From Metabacillus kandeliae (GTDB lineage Bacteria > Bacillota > Bacilli > Bacillales > Bacillaceae): 64,000 nucleotides of DNA. Each line of letters begins with the position of its first letter. The stretch's first letter is position 1. Below the pieces are notes generated by a model. It ran no database searches. It was not told where the DNA came from and saw only the letters and a program-made list of their open reading frames with translations. The stretch is taken from the NCBI RefSeq assembly GCF_021166585.1, contig NZ_JAJOZE010000006.1, positions 1-64,000 of the forward strand, given 5' to 3'. Positions 31,145-40,912 of this stretch are shown piece by piece. A program made the translations under genes and the position numbers.

Positions 31145-31594
31145 ATGAAAGTAATCTTTTTACAGGACGTTAAAGGAAAAGGCAAAAAAGGCGAAGTTAA
31201 AAATGTAGCTGACGGCTATGCGCAAAACTTTCTGCTGAAGCAGAACCTTGCGATTGAAGCGACAAATGCCAATGTGGCAACACTGCAGGGCCAAAAGAAA
31301 AAAGAAGAAAAAAATGCAGCGGAAGACCTGAAGCAGGCCCAGGATCTGAAAGGCACGCTTGAAAACCTGACTGTTGAATTAAAAGCAAAATCAGGCGAAG
31401 GCGGACGCCTTTTCGGTTCCATTACGAGCAAGCAGATTGCCGATGAGCTGAAAAAGAACCACGGCATTAAGCTTGATAAGCGGAAAATCGACCTTCCGGA
31501 TGCGATTCGGGCACTCGGCTACACAAACGTACCAGTAAAGCTTCATACAGAAGTGAGCGCGGTTCTGAAGGTTCATGTAACAGAAGAGAAATAA
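31145..31594 (+). CDS. rplI: 50S ribosomal protein L9
   Basis: The 149-residue L9 has the N-terminal signature [30 protein letters not shown], a long central helix (about 40-75) and the C-terminal globular domain. Ribosome site AGGAGG overlaps the end of gdpP, showing translational coupling. Confidence 0.98.
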   Translation: MKVIFLQDVKGKGKKGEVKNVADGYAQNFLLKQNLAIEATNANVATLQGQKKKEEKNAAEDLKQAQDLKGTLENLTVELKAKSGEGGRLFGSITSKQIADELKKNHGIKLDKRKIDLPDAIRALGYTNVPVKLHTEVSAVLKVHVTEEK

Positions 31595-31599
31595 CTACC

Positions 31600-31660
31600 A
31601 ATGAAAGAGATCGTGCGGGAATGATAAAATTCATTTAGCGCACGATCTCTTTTTTTATTG
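31600..31660 (+). terminator. rplI terminator
   Basis: Hairpin AAAGAGATCGTGCG / CGCACGATCTCTTT followed by TTTTT; loop of about 27 bases. Confidence 0.85.
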
Positions 31661-31740
31661 TAAACTCTTATTTCATTTGCCCATAAAAAGAGTAAAATAG
31701 AGTTAGTCTATGGATTATGAATAGAAGGACGGTGTTGATC

Positions 31741-33105
31741 ATGAATGAACTTTTCGGTGATCGGATACCCCCTCAGAATATTGAAGCTGAACAGGCCGTG
31801 CTTGGTGCGATTTTCTTAGAGCCCCAGGCACTTACTTTAGCTACAGAAGTATTAATACCCGAAGATTTGTACAGGGCTGCTCACCAGAAGATTTTTAATG
31901 CGATGCTCCAGCTTGCTGATAAGGGCGAGCCGGTGGATCTGGTGACTGTTACATCAGAGCTAGCAGATGCTAATCTGCTGGAGGAGATCGGCGGCGTTTC
32001 GTATTTGACCGATCTTGCCGACTCTGTTCCGACAGCCGCCAACATTGAGTATTATGCACGAATTGTCGAGGAAAAGTCGATTCTGCGGAGGCTCATAAGG
32101 ACGGCAAGCTCCATCGCCCAGGACGGGTATACTCGCGAGGATGAGGTTGAAGATCTGCTAAGTGAAGCAGAGAAGAATATTATGGAAGTTGCCCAGCGGA
32201 AAAACGCAGGCGCTTTCCAAAACATTAAAGACGTATTGGTTCAAACCTATGACAATATTGAACTGCTGCATACAAGGAAAGGCGATATCACAGGCATTCC
32301 GACTGGCTTTACAGAGCTTGACCGAATGACCGCAGGCTTTCAGCGGAATGACCTGATTATCGTTGCAGCACGTCCATCTGTCGGTAAAACGGCGTTCGCT
32401 CTGAACATTGCCCAGAACGTCGCAACAAAAACAGAGGAAAACGTGGCGATCTTCAGTCTAGAGATGGGTGCCGACCAGCTTGTCATGAGGATGCTGTGTG
32501 CAGAAGGAAACATTAATGCACAGGCACTAAGGACGGGGAATCTCACAAGCGATGACTGGAGCAAGCTGACGATGGCCATGGGAAGCCTGTCCAATGCAGG
32601 AATCTACATTGATGACACCCCAGGCATCAGGGTCAGTGAAATCAGGGCCAAATGCCGCCGGTTGAAGCAGGAAACAGGCCTCGGCATGATCCTGATTGAC
32701 TACCTGCAGCTCATCCAGGGAAGCGGCCGCTCAAAAGACAACCGCCAGCAGGAAGTTTCCGAAATTTCCCGGACACTCAAATCCCTTGCAAGGGAACTTC
32801 AGGTGCCGGTTATCGCGCTCTCCCAGCTTTCACGCGGTGTGGAGCAGCGCCAGGACAAGCGCCCGATGATGTCAGATATAAGGGAATCTGGAAGCATTGA
32901 GCAGGACGCCGACATCGTCGCCTTCCTGTACCGTGATGACTATTATGACAAAGAATCCGAAAACAAAAACATTATTGAAATCATCATCGCCAAGCAGCGT
33001 AACGGACCTGTAGGCACCGTTTCCCTTGCATTTGTAAAAGAATATAATAAGTTTGTGAACTTGGAACGGCGGTTGGATGACGCCGGCATGCCTCCTGGTG
33101 CCTAA
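31741..33105 (+). CDS. dnaC: Replicative DNA helicase (DnaC, DnaB family)
   Basis: Hexameric 5'-3' helicase that unwinds the fork. The 454 residues, same length as B. subtilis DnaC, have the N-terminal collar (PPQNIEAEQAVLGAIFL), linker helix and RecA-like domain with Walker A ARPSVGKTAFALN (about 212-224), MILIDYLQLIQGSG and DIRESGSIEQDADIV. The start ATG at 31741 follows AAGGACGG; the eight-residue upstream extension lacks homology. Confidence 0.98.
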   Translation: MNELFGDRIPPQNIEAEQAVLGAIFLEPQALTLATEVLIPEDLYRAAHQKIFNAMLQLADKGEPVDLVTVTSELADANLLEEIGGVSYLTDLADSVPTAANIEYYARIVEEKSILRRLIRTASSIAQDGYTREDEVEDLLSEAEKNIMEVAQRKNAGAFQNIKDVLVQTYDNIELLHTRKGDITGIPTGFTELDRMTAGFQRNDLIIVAARPSVGKTAFALNIAQNVATKTEENVAIFSLEMGADQLVMRMLCAEGNINAQALRTGNLTSDDWSKLTMAMGSLSNAGIYIDDTPGIRVSEIRAKCRRLKQETGLGMILIDYLQLIQGSGRSKDNRQQEVSEISRTLKSLARELQVPVIALSQLSRGVEQRQDKRPMMSDIRESGSIEQDADIVAFLYRDDYYDKESENKNIIEIIIAKQRNGPVGTVSLAFVKEYNKFVNLERRLDDAGMPPGA

Positions 33106-33140
33106 ACGGCTGCACTTAATAAGTGCAGCCGTTTTTTCTG
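33103..33140 (+). terminator. dnaC terminator
   Basis: Perfect hairpin ACGGCTGCACTTA / TAAGTGCAGCCGT followed by TTTTT. It overlaps the stop codon. Confidence 0.92.
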
Positions 33141-33192
33141 CTGGAGGGTTTTACGAAAAGAGGATAAACCTTATGAATTGAATCTTTTAGAC

Positions 33193-33441
33193 TCAAGAAG
33201 AAACTAAAACAAAATACATAAAAATTCCCATAATCAGCAGCAGGACAGTAAGCGCCATGTTCAGCAAACCAAATAGGATGGATTTATTTGTTATAATTCC
33301 ATACATTGATAGAATGAATCCGATGAACAGCAAGCATAAACCCGCTTGAATGGTGTATTTACCTGCAAGTCCTTTTAATAAGCAGATAACGGCTAATAGA
33401 GGGAAAACAAACGGTGTCAATTTAAGAATAGTTTTAGTCAT
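33193..33441 (-). CDS. Small membrane protein, three helices, unknown function
   Basis: An 82-residue hydrophobic protein with three predicted membrane helices (about 8-24, 31-50, 56-80) and few charged residues. An AGGAAG site precedes the ATG by 6 bases. It faces dnaC and lies downstream of the glucan genes, behind their terminator. I do not recognise the family. Confidence 0.6.
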   Translation of the reverse strand: MTKTILKLTPFVFPLLAVICLLKGLAGKYTIQAGLCLLFIGFILSMYGIITNKSILFGLLNMALTVLLLIMGIFMYFVLVSS

Positions 33442-33548
33442 TAAATCTTCCTAAACGGAGATTATTTTCTTAACTTAATGATTCGTTGCAAGAAATAACT
33501 ATTCCTTCAGGATCCCTCACCTGTAGTTTCTTTCATCTGCTGGAATGT

Positions 33549-33586
33549 TGAAAAAACCCCTATTTCTTTTTAGAAATAGAGGTTTC
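33549..33586 (-). terminator. Terminator of the beta-glucan operon
   Basis: On the minus strand AAACCTCTATTTCT pairs with AGAAATAGGGGTTT, followed by TTTTC, 8 bases after the glucanase stop codon. Confidence 0.88.
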
Positions 33587-33593
33587 CTCTTCT

Positions 33594-36161
33594 TTATTTT
33601 TCATCCATTATAAATTCCATCCAATCAAGGTTGGCATTCGGAGCATAGACTTGAAGCGTTTGAATTCCTTTTTCGAGATGGATTTTATTCTGAAAGATTT
33701 TCCATGTATCCCACCCGCCAGTTTGCGGTACGGCAATTGTTGATAGATGGTCTGCTTCTTTGAGATTAATTTCTCCCTTTGGGAGATCTCCTGTATACTG
33801 ATTTCCTGCTTTGCTGAGAAGCGTGATTTTTCCTCCGTCCCTCCCTGAGGCTGCAAGGTAAGTGACAGTATATTCTCCTGCTTCTTTTACGTCAGCAGCA
33901 TACTGCATCCAATCGCCTTCATCGATCCATCCGACACTGCTTCCGCCGCTTTGCACACCGTACATATCCTGGTAATTTTCTGCTTCAATCCGAGTATTGG
34001 TTTGATCAAGCAGAACAGGCTTGGCAATGCGTCTCATTTGTACATTGTCCAGTATAATGCCATTGCGGTTCCCTCCAAGGAGAAATTCAATCTTACTATG
34101 AGTATCACTTTCAGATGGATGGATCAGCAGCTGATATGTTTTCATTTCCTCTGTAAGAGGGATTTGCTCTTTTTTAAAATACTGCTTAGAGCGATCCTCA
34201 TTTGTTACATCAAATCCAATAGTGCGCTTCGAATTTGCTTTTGCGTTAAAAGACAGGAGATAGGCTGATTCTTTATCCAGGTTCAGATTATTTTGGCTTA
34301 AACGAATGGCCTCCGTTTCGTTGGCGGCTCTTATAATTTTTACATAAAGCTGCCTATCCTGAATGGCCTCCCCAACTGCAGCAGCAGTTTTAGAGTGCTT
34401 TTCGGCAGTGAGATCCCAAAACTCCATTCTATTTGGACCCTGATCAAAGGTTCCGTTGTAAATATAATTTCCGTTAGGAAGAACCTTTTTTGGCTCGTTT
34501 GGGTCCTTAGGGAGTTTTTCGAGTTTTACATGATCGATCCAAACAGGAAGGGTAGATGCTTGCCCCAGATTAAACTCCAATCTGGCATGAGGATCGGTTT
34601 CGCCTTCCATTGTAAATTCATAACGGAACGTCTGCATAGTATTCGTTAAAGAAAGGCTTTTATCTGATAAATACCTTGAAAAGTTCCGTTCAGGCCCTGA
34701 GATATTGATAACAGCAGATCGTGGTCCTTCTGATCTGGCAGCAAACGTCAAACGGTATTTTTCATCTTTTTCAATTGGGAGATTCGGCTGAACAAATTGG
34801 ATGGCGTGGACGGCATCACCTGGTTTCGTGATACTGATTTTCGCTTCTCCATTTACAGCAGCAGCTGTTCCTTCACCGCCAAACAGATTGGCAGGTTCAA
34901 AAGGCTGAAAGCCCCAATTGCTGAGGTCTGAAGTGAATTCACCATTGTAAATATAGTTGCCATCATTAAGCGGGGGCCTCAAATCGGCAGGGGTTTCTTT
35001 CGTAACAGGCCTTTCTCCAGCCTCTCGGTATTTGCCGTTCAACTCATATACCCGTACATAATCTACAAGCATTTCACTTGGAAAAACAGTCGTTTGGTCA
35101 GGGTTGCCCGGCCAGTTCCCTCCAACAGCAAGATTCAGCTGCAAGTAAAAATCACGGTCAAATGGAGCAGGATAAGTATAAGGGGCTGCCTCGTTTTCAT
35201 TTTTGCTGTACCAATCATTTTGCTTTGAATAGAGAACGCCGTCTACATACCATCTAATTTCTCCAGGCTCCCAGTCAATTGAGAAGGTATGGAAATCTTC
35301 AGAGAAGTCTTGTGTCCCTTTCGGAAGCTGATAGGCTTCCCCTGTATATTTCCATGGCATTCCATAATGAAGAGTTCCATGCACTTCATTTGGCTGATGG
35401 CCAAGCATCTCCATTATGTCCAGCTCACCGCAGGCAGGCCATCCGGAGTATAGCTGATAGTCAGTCGGCATCATCCAGATCGCCGGCCACATCCCTTGCC
35501 CTTTAGGAAGCTTTGCCCGAATTTCATAGCGTCCGTATGTCCAGTCTCCTTTATTTTGTGTGGTTAATTTGGCAGAAGTATAATCGTTTCCTTCAAAGGT
35601 TTCTTTATGCGCTTCAATGACAAGCGAACCATCTTCAACGCGGGCATTCTTGGCACGGTTTGTATAGTTTTGGAGCTCATTATTCCCATAGCCGCCCCCA
35701 CCCTGAACAAAGTTCCACTTGTTCTCATTGATAGAAGACCCATCAAATTCGTCTTGCCAAAGAAGTCTCCAGTCTTCCTTTTGAATCTGGTGTTCCTTTA
35801 GGATCATTTGTTCAAAGTCTACTACCCGATTAGCTGAATCAAGAAGGTATACACCCGCATATTTATTAATCTTTGAATCAACACCTGTCAGATCAGAGCC
35901 AGATTGATAAGGATTGGTAACGGTTCTGTCAGCAGGAACGGGGTCACCGGCGCTGACTTTATTGAAAGGTTCGCTTGATACCTTTACAGCAAGATGATAA
36001 GAAGCTGGAACAGGAGCAATCAGTTTCGTTGACCCATGAAACTTTCCTTTCATTGCAGCGGGATGAAATATAATTTTCTGTTTGCTGAATGCAGCTTGTG
36101 CAGGGGCTGCTAATCCTATTGCCAGGATAAAGGAAAAGACTATACTGGAGAATTTGAGCAT
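33594..36161 (-). CDS. Secreted GH16 beta-glucanase with carbohydrate-binding modules
   Basis: An 855-residue exported endo-beta-1,3(1,4)-glucanase-like enzyme. A Sec signal peptide (MLKFSSIVFSFILAIGLAAPAQA) is followed by an N-terminal region, then a GH16 catalytic domain beginning WRLLWQDEFDGSSINENKWNF (about 135) with the catalytic ELDIMEM motif (ExDxxE). Two CBM4/9-like modules follow, each opening with NYIYNGEF/NYIYNGTF, and a C-terminal CBM6-like module (IEAENYQDMYG, DEGDWMQYAADV). The architecture suggests laminarin or similar beta-1,3-glucan breakdown outside the cell. The ATG at 36161 has GGGAGG upstream, rejecting the longer frame from 36221. It lies 60 bases after the GH1 gene in one operon. 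Confidence 0.92.
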   Translation of the reverse strand: MLKFSSIVFSFILAIGLAAPAQAAFSKQKIIFHPAAMKGKFHGSTKLIAPVPASYHLAVKVSSEPFNKVSAGDPVPADRTVTNPYQSGSDLTGVDSKINKYAGVYLLDSANRVVDFEQMILKEHQIQKEDWRLLWQDEFDGSSINENKWNFVQGGGGYGNNELQNYTNRAKNARVEDGSLVIEAHKETFEGNDYTSAKLTTQNKGDWTYGRYEIRAKLPKGQGMWPAIWMMPTDYQLYSGWPACGELDIMEMLGHQPNEVHGTLHYGMPWKYTGEAYQLPKGTQDFSEDFHTFSIDWEPGEIRWYVDGVLYSKQNDWYSKNENEAAPYTYPAPFDRDFYLQLNLAVGGNWPGNPDQTTVFPSEMLVDYVRVYELNGKYREAGERPVTKETPADLRPPLNDGNYIYNGEFTSDLSNWGFQPFEPANLFGGEGTAAAVNGEAKISITKPGDAVHAIQFVQPNLPIEKDEKYRLTFAARSEGPRSAVINISGPERNFSRYLSDKSLSLTNTMQTFRYEFTMEGETDPHARLEFNLGQASTLPVWIDHVKLEKLPKDPNEPKKVLPNGNYIYNGTFDQGPNRMEFWDLTAEKHSKTAAAVGEAIQDRQLYVKIIRAANETEAIRLSQNNLNLDKESAYLLSFNAKANSKRTIGFDVTNEDRSKQYFKKEQIPLTEEMKTYQLLIHPSESDTHSKIEFLLGGNRNGIILDNVQMRRIAKPVLLDQTNTRIEAENYQDMYGVQSGGSSVGWIDEGDWMQYAADVKEAGEYTVTYLAASGRDGGKITLLSKAGNQYTGDLPKGEINLKEADHLSTIAVPQTGGWDTWKIFQNKIHLEKGIQTLQVYAPNANLDWMEFIMDEK

Positions 36162-36221
36162 TCTCTTCTTACCTCCCTGATTTTGTTTTGAAAAATTGAT
36201 TTTAGCCGCTTCCTGCTGCAA

Positions 36222-37568
36222 TTATGACCCTAATGGCACCGCCGTTTCTCTCTGCTTAATGATGGATTTATATCTGTGCGCGCTGTCCTTCCAAATGCGG
36301 TCCTGTGTTTCAAAATCAACATAAATGATTCCGAAGCGCTTATCATAGCCAAAGCTCCATTCAAAGTTATCGAGCAGAGACCATAAAAAATAGCCTTGAA
36401 TATTCATACCGAGGTGATTTAAATCTGATACTGCCTGAAGATGCTTTTCAAGATAAGAGATTCTAAGTGTATCGTGCACTTTTCCTTCTTCAACCTTGTC
36501 GTCATAAGATGCGCCATTCTCTGTAATGTAGATTGGAAGATCTGTATACTCCTTTCGCAGTCTGATGATAAGTTCTTTAAATTCTTCAGGAGCGATGTCC
36601 CAGCCCATTCCCGTTTTTTCATAATCGGAGTAGGCTGCTTTATGCAAAAAGTCATTTGCTGCACTGAATTCGACAATTCCTCGGCTGTAATAATTAATCC
36701 CGAAAAAGTCGCAAGGAACAGAAATGGTTTCTAAGTCTCCTTGTTTAATAAAGTCGTATGAATGAACATATTTAGAGAATAGATTCATCATATCTGCCGG
36801 ATAATGCCCTTTGAATATAGGATCAAGGAACCAGCGGTTGGAGTATCCGTCTGCATTATTTGCAGCAAGCTGATCATTTGCGGAATCCGTTTTCGCATAA
36901 ATAGGGGATAAATTTAGTGTAATTCCTATTGGAGTGCTGCTTGAAAACATGTTTTTAAGCATTTTCACGGCTTCCCCATGTGAAAGAAGGATGTGATGAA
37001 CCGCTTTCACAGCTTCTTCTAAATTCGTATGCCCTGGCGCATGAACCCCCTGATGATACCCAAGGAATCCTGCACACCATGGTTCGTTATGGGTAATCCA
37101 AGAATCAACAAGTCCATCAAGCTCTGTAAAACACACTTCTGCATAGTCAAGAAACCATTGAACAATATCCCGGTTAATCCAGCCGCCTTCTTCGTAAGCC
37201 CAAACTGGCAAATCCCAATGGTAAAGGGTAACAGCAGGCATGATTCCTTCCTCCCGGAGACGTTTGGCAATGTTTTTATAAAAGGCCATCCCTTCCGGAT
37301 TGTATTGTCCTTTATAAGGGAAGATCCTGCTCCAGGAAATAGAAAATCGATAAGCGTCCACTCCCAGGCTTTTTAATATCTGGATATCTTCTTCAAATCG
37401 ATGATAGTGATCACAAGCAATATTGCCGTTATGCTGCTCATGAACCTTTCCGGGAGTATTACAAAATACATCCCAGATGGAAGGTGACCTTCCTCCTTCA
37501 TTATGTGCTCCCTCAATCTGATAGGAAGATGTTGCCGTACCGAATACAAAGTCTTTAGAAAAGTTCAT
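36222..37568 (-). CDS. GH1 family beta-glucosidase
   Basis: A 448-residue cytoplasmic glycoside hydrolase. It has the N-terminal GH1 signature FVFGTATSSYQIEGA, the acid/base motif THNEPWC and the nucleophile motif YITENGAS, so the active site is complete. No signal peptide is present, so it should cleave imported beta-gluco-oligosaccharides to glucose. No phosphate-binding 6-phospho hallmark is evident, fitting the ABC (not PTS) importer next to it. Ribosome site AAGGAG precedes the ATG. Confidence 0.93.
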   Translation of the reverse strand: MNFSKDFVFGTATSSYQIEGAHNEGGRSPSIWDVFCNTPGKVHEQHNGNIACDHYHRFEEDIQILKSLGVDAYRFSISWSRIFPYKGQYNPEGMAFYKNIAKRLREEGIMPAVTLYHWDLPVWAYEEGGWINRDIVQWFLDYAEVCFTELDGLVDSWITHNEPWCAGFLGYHQGVHAPGHTNLEEAVKAVHHILLSHGEAVKMLKNMFSSSTPIGITLNLSPIYAKTDSANDQLAANNADGYSNRWFLDPIFKGHYPADMMNLFSKYVHSYDFIKQGDLETISVPCDFFGINYYSRGIVEFSAANDFLHKAAYSDYEKTGMGWDIAPEEFKELIIRLRKEYTDLPIYITENGASYDDKVEEGKVHDTLRISYLEKHLQAVSDLNHLGMNIQGYFLWSLLDNFEWSFGYDKRFGIIYVDFETQDRIWKDSAHRYKSIIKQRETAVPLGS

Positions 37569-37582
37569 TCTTTTTTGCTCCT

Positions 37583-38485
37583 TTACTCTTTGATTGCTCC
37601 AGCAGAGATGCTATTGATGATGTATTTAGATAAGAAAAAGAATGCAACCATAATAGGGACGACCGAGATGGCAATGCCCAGATACATGGAACCAAGATTC
37701 TGAGCGACCTGAGATCCTTTTAAAAAGCCCATCAAAACAGGCAGTGTATACTTTTCAGGTGAAAAAATCAGAACTAAAGGCATAATGTAGTTGTTCCAGG
37801 ACCCAATGAAGGTAAAGATCGACATGGTAGCAACAGCGGGCATCATGATCGGCAAAGCAACGATGTGAAAAATTTTAAATTCACTTGCCCCGTCAATTCT
37901 TGCTGCCTCAATGAGACTTGGGTGAAGAGTGGTAAGAATATACTGCCTCAGGAAAAAAACAACAAAGGGACTGGCGACTGCCGGCACAATAAGGGGAATA
38001 TAAGTATCCAGGATACCAAGTGTTTTAGATAACTCGTAAAAGCCGATCAGTCCAAGCTGCCCAGGAACCATCATCATAACGAGCATAATTACAAACAGGA
38101 AATTTTTCCCTTTAAACGTATAGAAGGCGAATCCGTAAGCAGTGAGGGCAGAAAAATATCCGCTTAGAATGGTTACGGTGACTGATATGAATAGACTGTT
38201 TTTAAAGCCGGTCCACACATTGACATAATCCATCATCGTTTTGTAATTCTCGATCAGAGAAGCACCGGGGACGAGGGTGAATCCTGTTAAAATATCATCG
38301 TTAGACCGTGTCGCGTTGACGAGCATCATTAAAAAAGGAACAAGACAAACAATGGCCAGCACGGCCATACCAGTGTACAGCAATCCTTTCACAAGCTGGT
38401 CATTTCCTTTTTTTGGCTCAATGGCGGTTTTCTCAGGTTTAAAATTAGCACTTAATGTTTTCTCTGTTTCAATCATCTTTTTCAC
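37583..38485 (-). CDS. ABC sugar transporter permease (MalG type)
   Basis: A 300-residue permease with six membrane helices and the EAA-loop signature EAARIDGASEFKIFHIVALPIMMPA. It starts at a GTG that overlaps the preceding permease by 4 bases. With the partner permease and binding protein it forms a carbohydrate uptake 1 (CUT1) importer; no ATPase gene is in the cluster, so a shared MsmX-like ATPase elsewhere is likely. Confidence 0.92.
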   Translation of the reverse strand: MKKMIETEKTLSANFKPEKTAIEPKKGNDQLVKGLLYTGMAVLAIVCLVPFLMMLVNATRSNDDILTGFTLVPGASLIENYKTMMDYVNVWTGFKNSLFISVTVTILSGYFSALTAYGFAFYTFKGKNFLFVIMLVMMMVPGQLGLIGFYELSKTLGILDTYIPLIVPAVASPFVVFFLRQYILTTLHPSLIEAARIDGASEFKIFHIVALPIMMPAVATMSIFTFIGSWNNYIMPLVLIFSPEKYTLPVLMGFLKGSQVAQNLGSMYLGIAISVVPIMVAFFFLSKYIINSISAGAIKE

Positions 38486-39381
38486 ACCTGCCTTGCTTGT
38501 TTTCGTCCGCTGCTGTACATCGATTTAAAGACGATGGCAGAGAAGATGACAGTGATAAGGAATAGCCCATAGGCAACAGCAGAAGCGTATCCATAATTGT
38601 TATATTTGAATGCCTGGTTGTACAGGTATAAAACCATCGTGTTCAGCGACCCATCAGGCGATCCTATTCCATCGGTGATCAGCATTGGCAAATCAAATAA
38701 TTGAAGTCCGCCAATAAGGGAAGTGATCATAATATACAAAAGAATCGGCTTTAAAAGGGGAAGAGTAATGCTGACAAGTGTTTGCCATCTGTTGGCGCCA
38801 TCAATCAGGGCAGCTTCGAAATAATCCTTAGAAATTCCGGAAATGCCGGCCATGATGACGATAAAAGAATGCCCAAACCACATCCACGTTAAGATGAGGG
38901 ACACAGAGATTTGTGCAGTGGCAGGTTCATTCAGCCAGTTAATCGGATCTTTGATCAATCCAAGATTCATCAGCACGATATTCAGTGAACCATGCTGCCA
39001 ATCGAGCAATATGCCAAACAATAAGGCAACAGAGCTGACTGTTATGAGGTTTGGAAGATAAAAAATGGCTCTGAAAAACGATTGCCCTTTCATTTTCAAC
39101 CTCATATCAGAAAAGATCGCCGCAAGAATCAGTGCAAGGCCGAGCTGCAAAGCAAAGTTGACTCCCCAAATCTTCAGTGTATTAACAAAGGCTTGAACGA
39201 AGAAAGAGTCTGTTAAAAGGCGTGTGTAATTTGAAAAACCGACTGTCTCTGCTATACCGCTGCCTGTATAATTGGTGAAGCTGTAATAGAACGTTAAAGC
39301 AACCGGGTAGATACTGAAAATCAAGAAAACCAGCCAAAAAGGTGCGATAAAAAAATATCCGTAACGGTGCAGTTTTTTCAC
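38482..39381 (-). CDS. ABC sugar transporter permease (MalF type)
   Basis: A 299-residue permease with six membrane helices and EAA loop EAALIDGANRWQTLVSITLPLLKP. The start is a GTG at 39381 after AGAGGG. Second CUT1 permease, in the order binding protein - MalF - MalG - glucosidase - glucanase. Confidence 0.92.
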   Translation of the reverse strand: MKKLHRYGYFFIAPFWLVFLIFSIYPVALTFYYSFTNYTGSGIAETVGFSNYTRLLTDSFFVQAFVNTLKIWGVNFALQLGLALILAAIFSDMRLKMKGQSFFRAIFYLPNLITVSSVALLFGILLDWQHGSLNIVLMNLGLIKDPINWLNEPATAQISVSLILTWMWFGHSFIVIMAGISGISKDYFEAALIDGANRWQTLVSITLPLLKPILLYIMITSLIGGLQLFDLPMLITDGIGSPDGSLNTMVLYLYNQAFKYNNYGYASAVAYGLFLITVIFSAIVFKSMYSSGRKQARQV

Positions 39382-39442
39382 CTTATTCCCTCTCTTTCAA
39401 ATAGCAAGCGGCATAATCTGTTACGCCGCTTGCCTAGTTCCT

Positions 39443-40756
39443 TTAATTTGGTACAACTAAATCCGGATACGCATTTTTTGCCTTAAGATAAAACTCTTTA
39501 ATCGCATCCTCTTTGGATTTTTTGCCATCTGTATACTCCTTCACTGCATTTCCATAAAGGGTATCAAGCTGCTGATCATATTTTGTTACAATGCCCGGTT
39601 TAATGCTTTGAGCCTGATCGAGGAAGAATGTATAGTTGTTTTGGCCGTCCAGGAACTTTTCTTTGAAATCACCTTTGATTTCATTTGTTACAGGAAGGAA
39701 GGAGAGAACATCTCCGGTATCCTTGGCCCATCCCTTAAGAAAGTCTTTATCTTGTGTCATCATCTTAACGAACTTGTACGCAAGCTCTTTGTTCTTAGAT
39801 TTGCTGTATACACCAAGCCATGTACCGCCCCAGAAGTATGGACTTGGACCGCTTGTTACTGCCCAATCGCCAGCTGATTTTTTAACATTTGCTTTCAGCA
39901 CACTATGTAAGCCCCAAGTAGGGAGAACATAGGAGAAGACCTTTGTTTCAACGGTTTTTCCATTTTCTTTTACCTGTACCGGTTTATCCATGGAGCCAAA
40001 CCAGGATGGGGACCATTCCGGCGCATTTGCTGTGTAGCCCTTTTCTTTCAATTTCTTTGCATAATCCATAAACTCAATTTTTCGATCAGTAAGATTCAAT
40101 TCTTTTTTATCGTTTACCCATGGCTCTGGGGAGTCCCCTTGTGCAAACCAGCGGATAGCTCCCTCGTCAGGAAACATGCGGTATCCTTTTGCTTTCATTT
40201 TTTCAGCTGTGCTAAAAAGTCCGTCCATAGAGGACATCATGCTGCCTATTTTTGCAGGATCATCTGTTCCAAGAACTTCTTTGGCTATGCTGCGTTTGTA
40301 GTAAATTCCACCCGGCGTTGTCTGCCATGACAGAGCTCTTACATTGCCGTCTTTGTCCTTGCCCATGTCAAATACATAAGGAATGTAATCTTTAGACAGC
40401 TTCTCAGCATTGTACGGCTTTGCAGAGAGATTTTCCCAATATCCGGCATCTACCCATTGTTTAATGAAGGCAAGCTCGCCTGTAAAAACATCTGGAGCAC
40501 CTACTCCGCTTTCAAGGACAGGCTTCAGCTTTGTAGGATAGTCAGCGATCGGAACGATTGTCAGCTCCACCTTTACGCCGTTCTTTTCCTCAAACTTTGT
40601 AATTGGTTTCTTCAATTCATCCGTAAAAGACCATATTCGCAAGTCGGCAGTTTTACCGCCTTTTGCGCCACTCGCACTCTTAGAATCTGAACAGCCGGCA
40701 AGGACTCCAATTAATAAAACGAGTGATAAAAGTATGCTACCTGCTTTTTTCATCAT
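39443..40756 (-). CDS. Sugar-binding lipoprotein of the ABC importer
   Basis: A 437-residue extracellular solute-binding protein family 1 member. The lipoprotein signal peptide has lipobox VLAGC (Cys about 22) followed by a Ser/Gly-rich linker. It is the first structural gene of the operon, 44 bases downstream of two LacI-type operators. Two adjacent ATGs (40756, 40753) are possible; AAGGAG fits the second slightly better. Beta-gluco-oligosaccharides are the inferred ligand, from the neighbouring GH16 and GH1 genes. Confidence 0.92.
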   Translation of the reverse strand: MMKKAGSILLSLVLLIGVLAGCSDSKSASGAKGGKTADLRIWSFTDELKKPITKFEEKNGVKVELTIVPIADYPTKLKPVLESGVGAPDVFTGELAFIKQWVDAGYWENLSAKPYNAEKLSKDYIPYVFDMGKDKDGNVRALSWQTTPGGIYYKRSIAKEVLGTDDPAKIGSMMSSMDGLFSTAEKMKAKGYRMFPDEGAIRWFAQGDSPEPWVNDKKELNLTDRKIEFMDYAKKLKEKGYTANAPEWSPSWFGSMDKPVQVKENGKTVETKVFSYVLPTWGLHSVLKANVKKSAGDWAVTSGPSPYFWGGTWLGVYSKSKNKELAYKFVKMMTQDKDFLKGWAKDTGDVLSFLPVTNEIKGDFKEKFLDGQNNYTFFLDQAQSIKPGIVTKYDQQLDTLYGNAVKEYTDGKKSKEDAIKEFYLKAKNAYPDLVVPN

Positions 40757-40799
40757 AATGCTCCTTTTCCATTGGATTAATATTTGGATTATGGCGTTA

Positions 40800-40813
40800 C
40801 GAAAGCGGTTTCG
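40800..40813. promoter_or_regulatory. LacI-type operator 1 (CGAAAGCGGTTTCG)
   Basis: A 14-bp near-perfect palindrome upstream of the binding-protein gene. Identical copy 40 bp away and a perfect version in front of the lacI-family gene; probable target of that regulator (CcpA-type cre overlap is possible). Confidence 0.8.
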
Positions 40814-40839
40814 ATTTTATCTAAAAAAAATAATCCAAT

Positions 40840-40853
40840 CGAAAGCGGTTTCG
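40840..40853. promoter_or_regulatory. LacI-type operator 2 (CGAAAGCGGTTTCG)
   Basis: Same 14 bases as operator 1, exactly 40 bp upstream of it relative to transcription. The spacing, close to four helical turns, would put both dimers on one face. Confidence 0.8.
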
Positions 40854-40912
40854 ATTTTAAATAAAAAAATAAAATGGGAAGTGAAAGCGACTTTTTAAAG
40901 CCGCTAACAAAG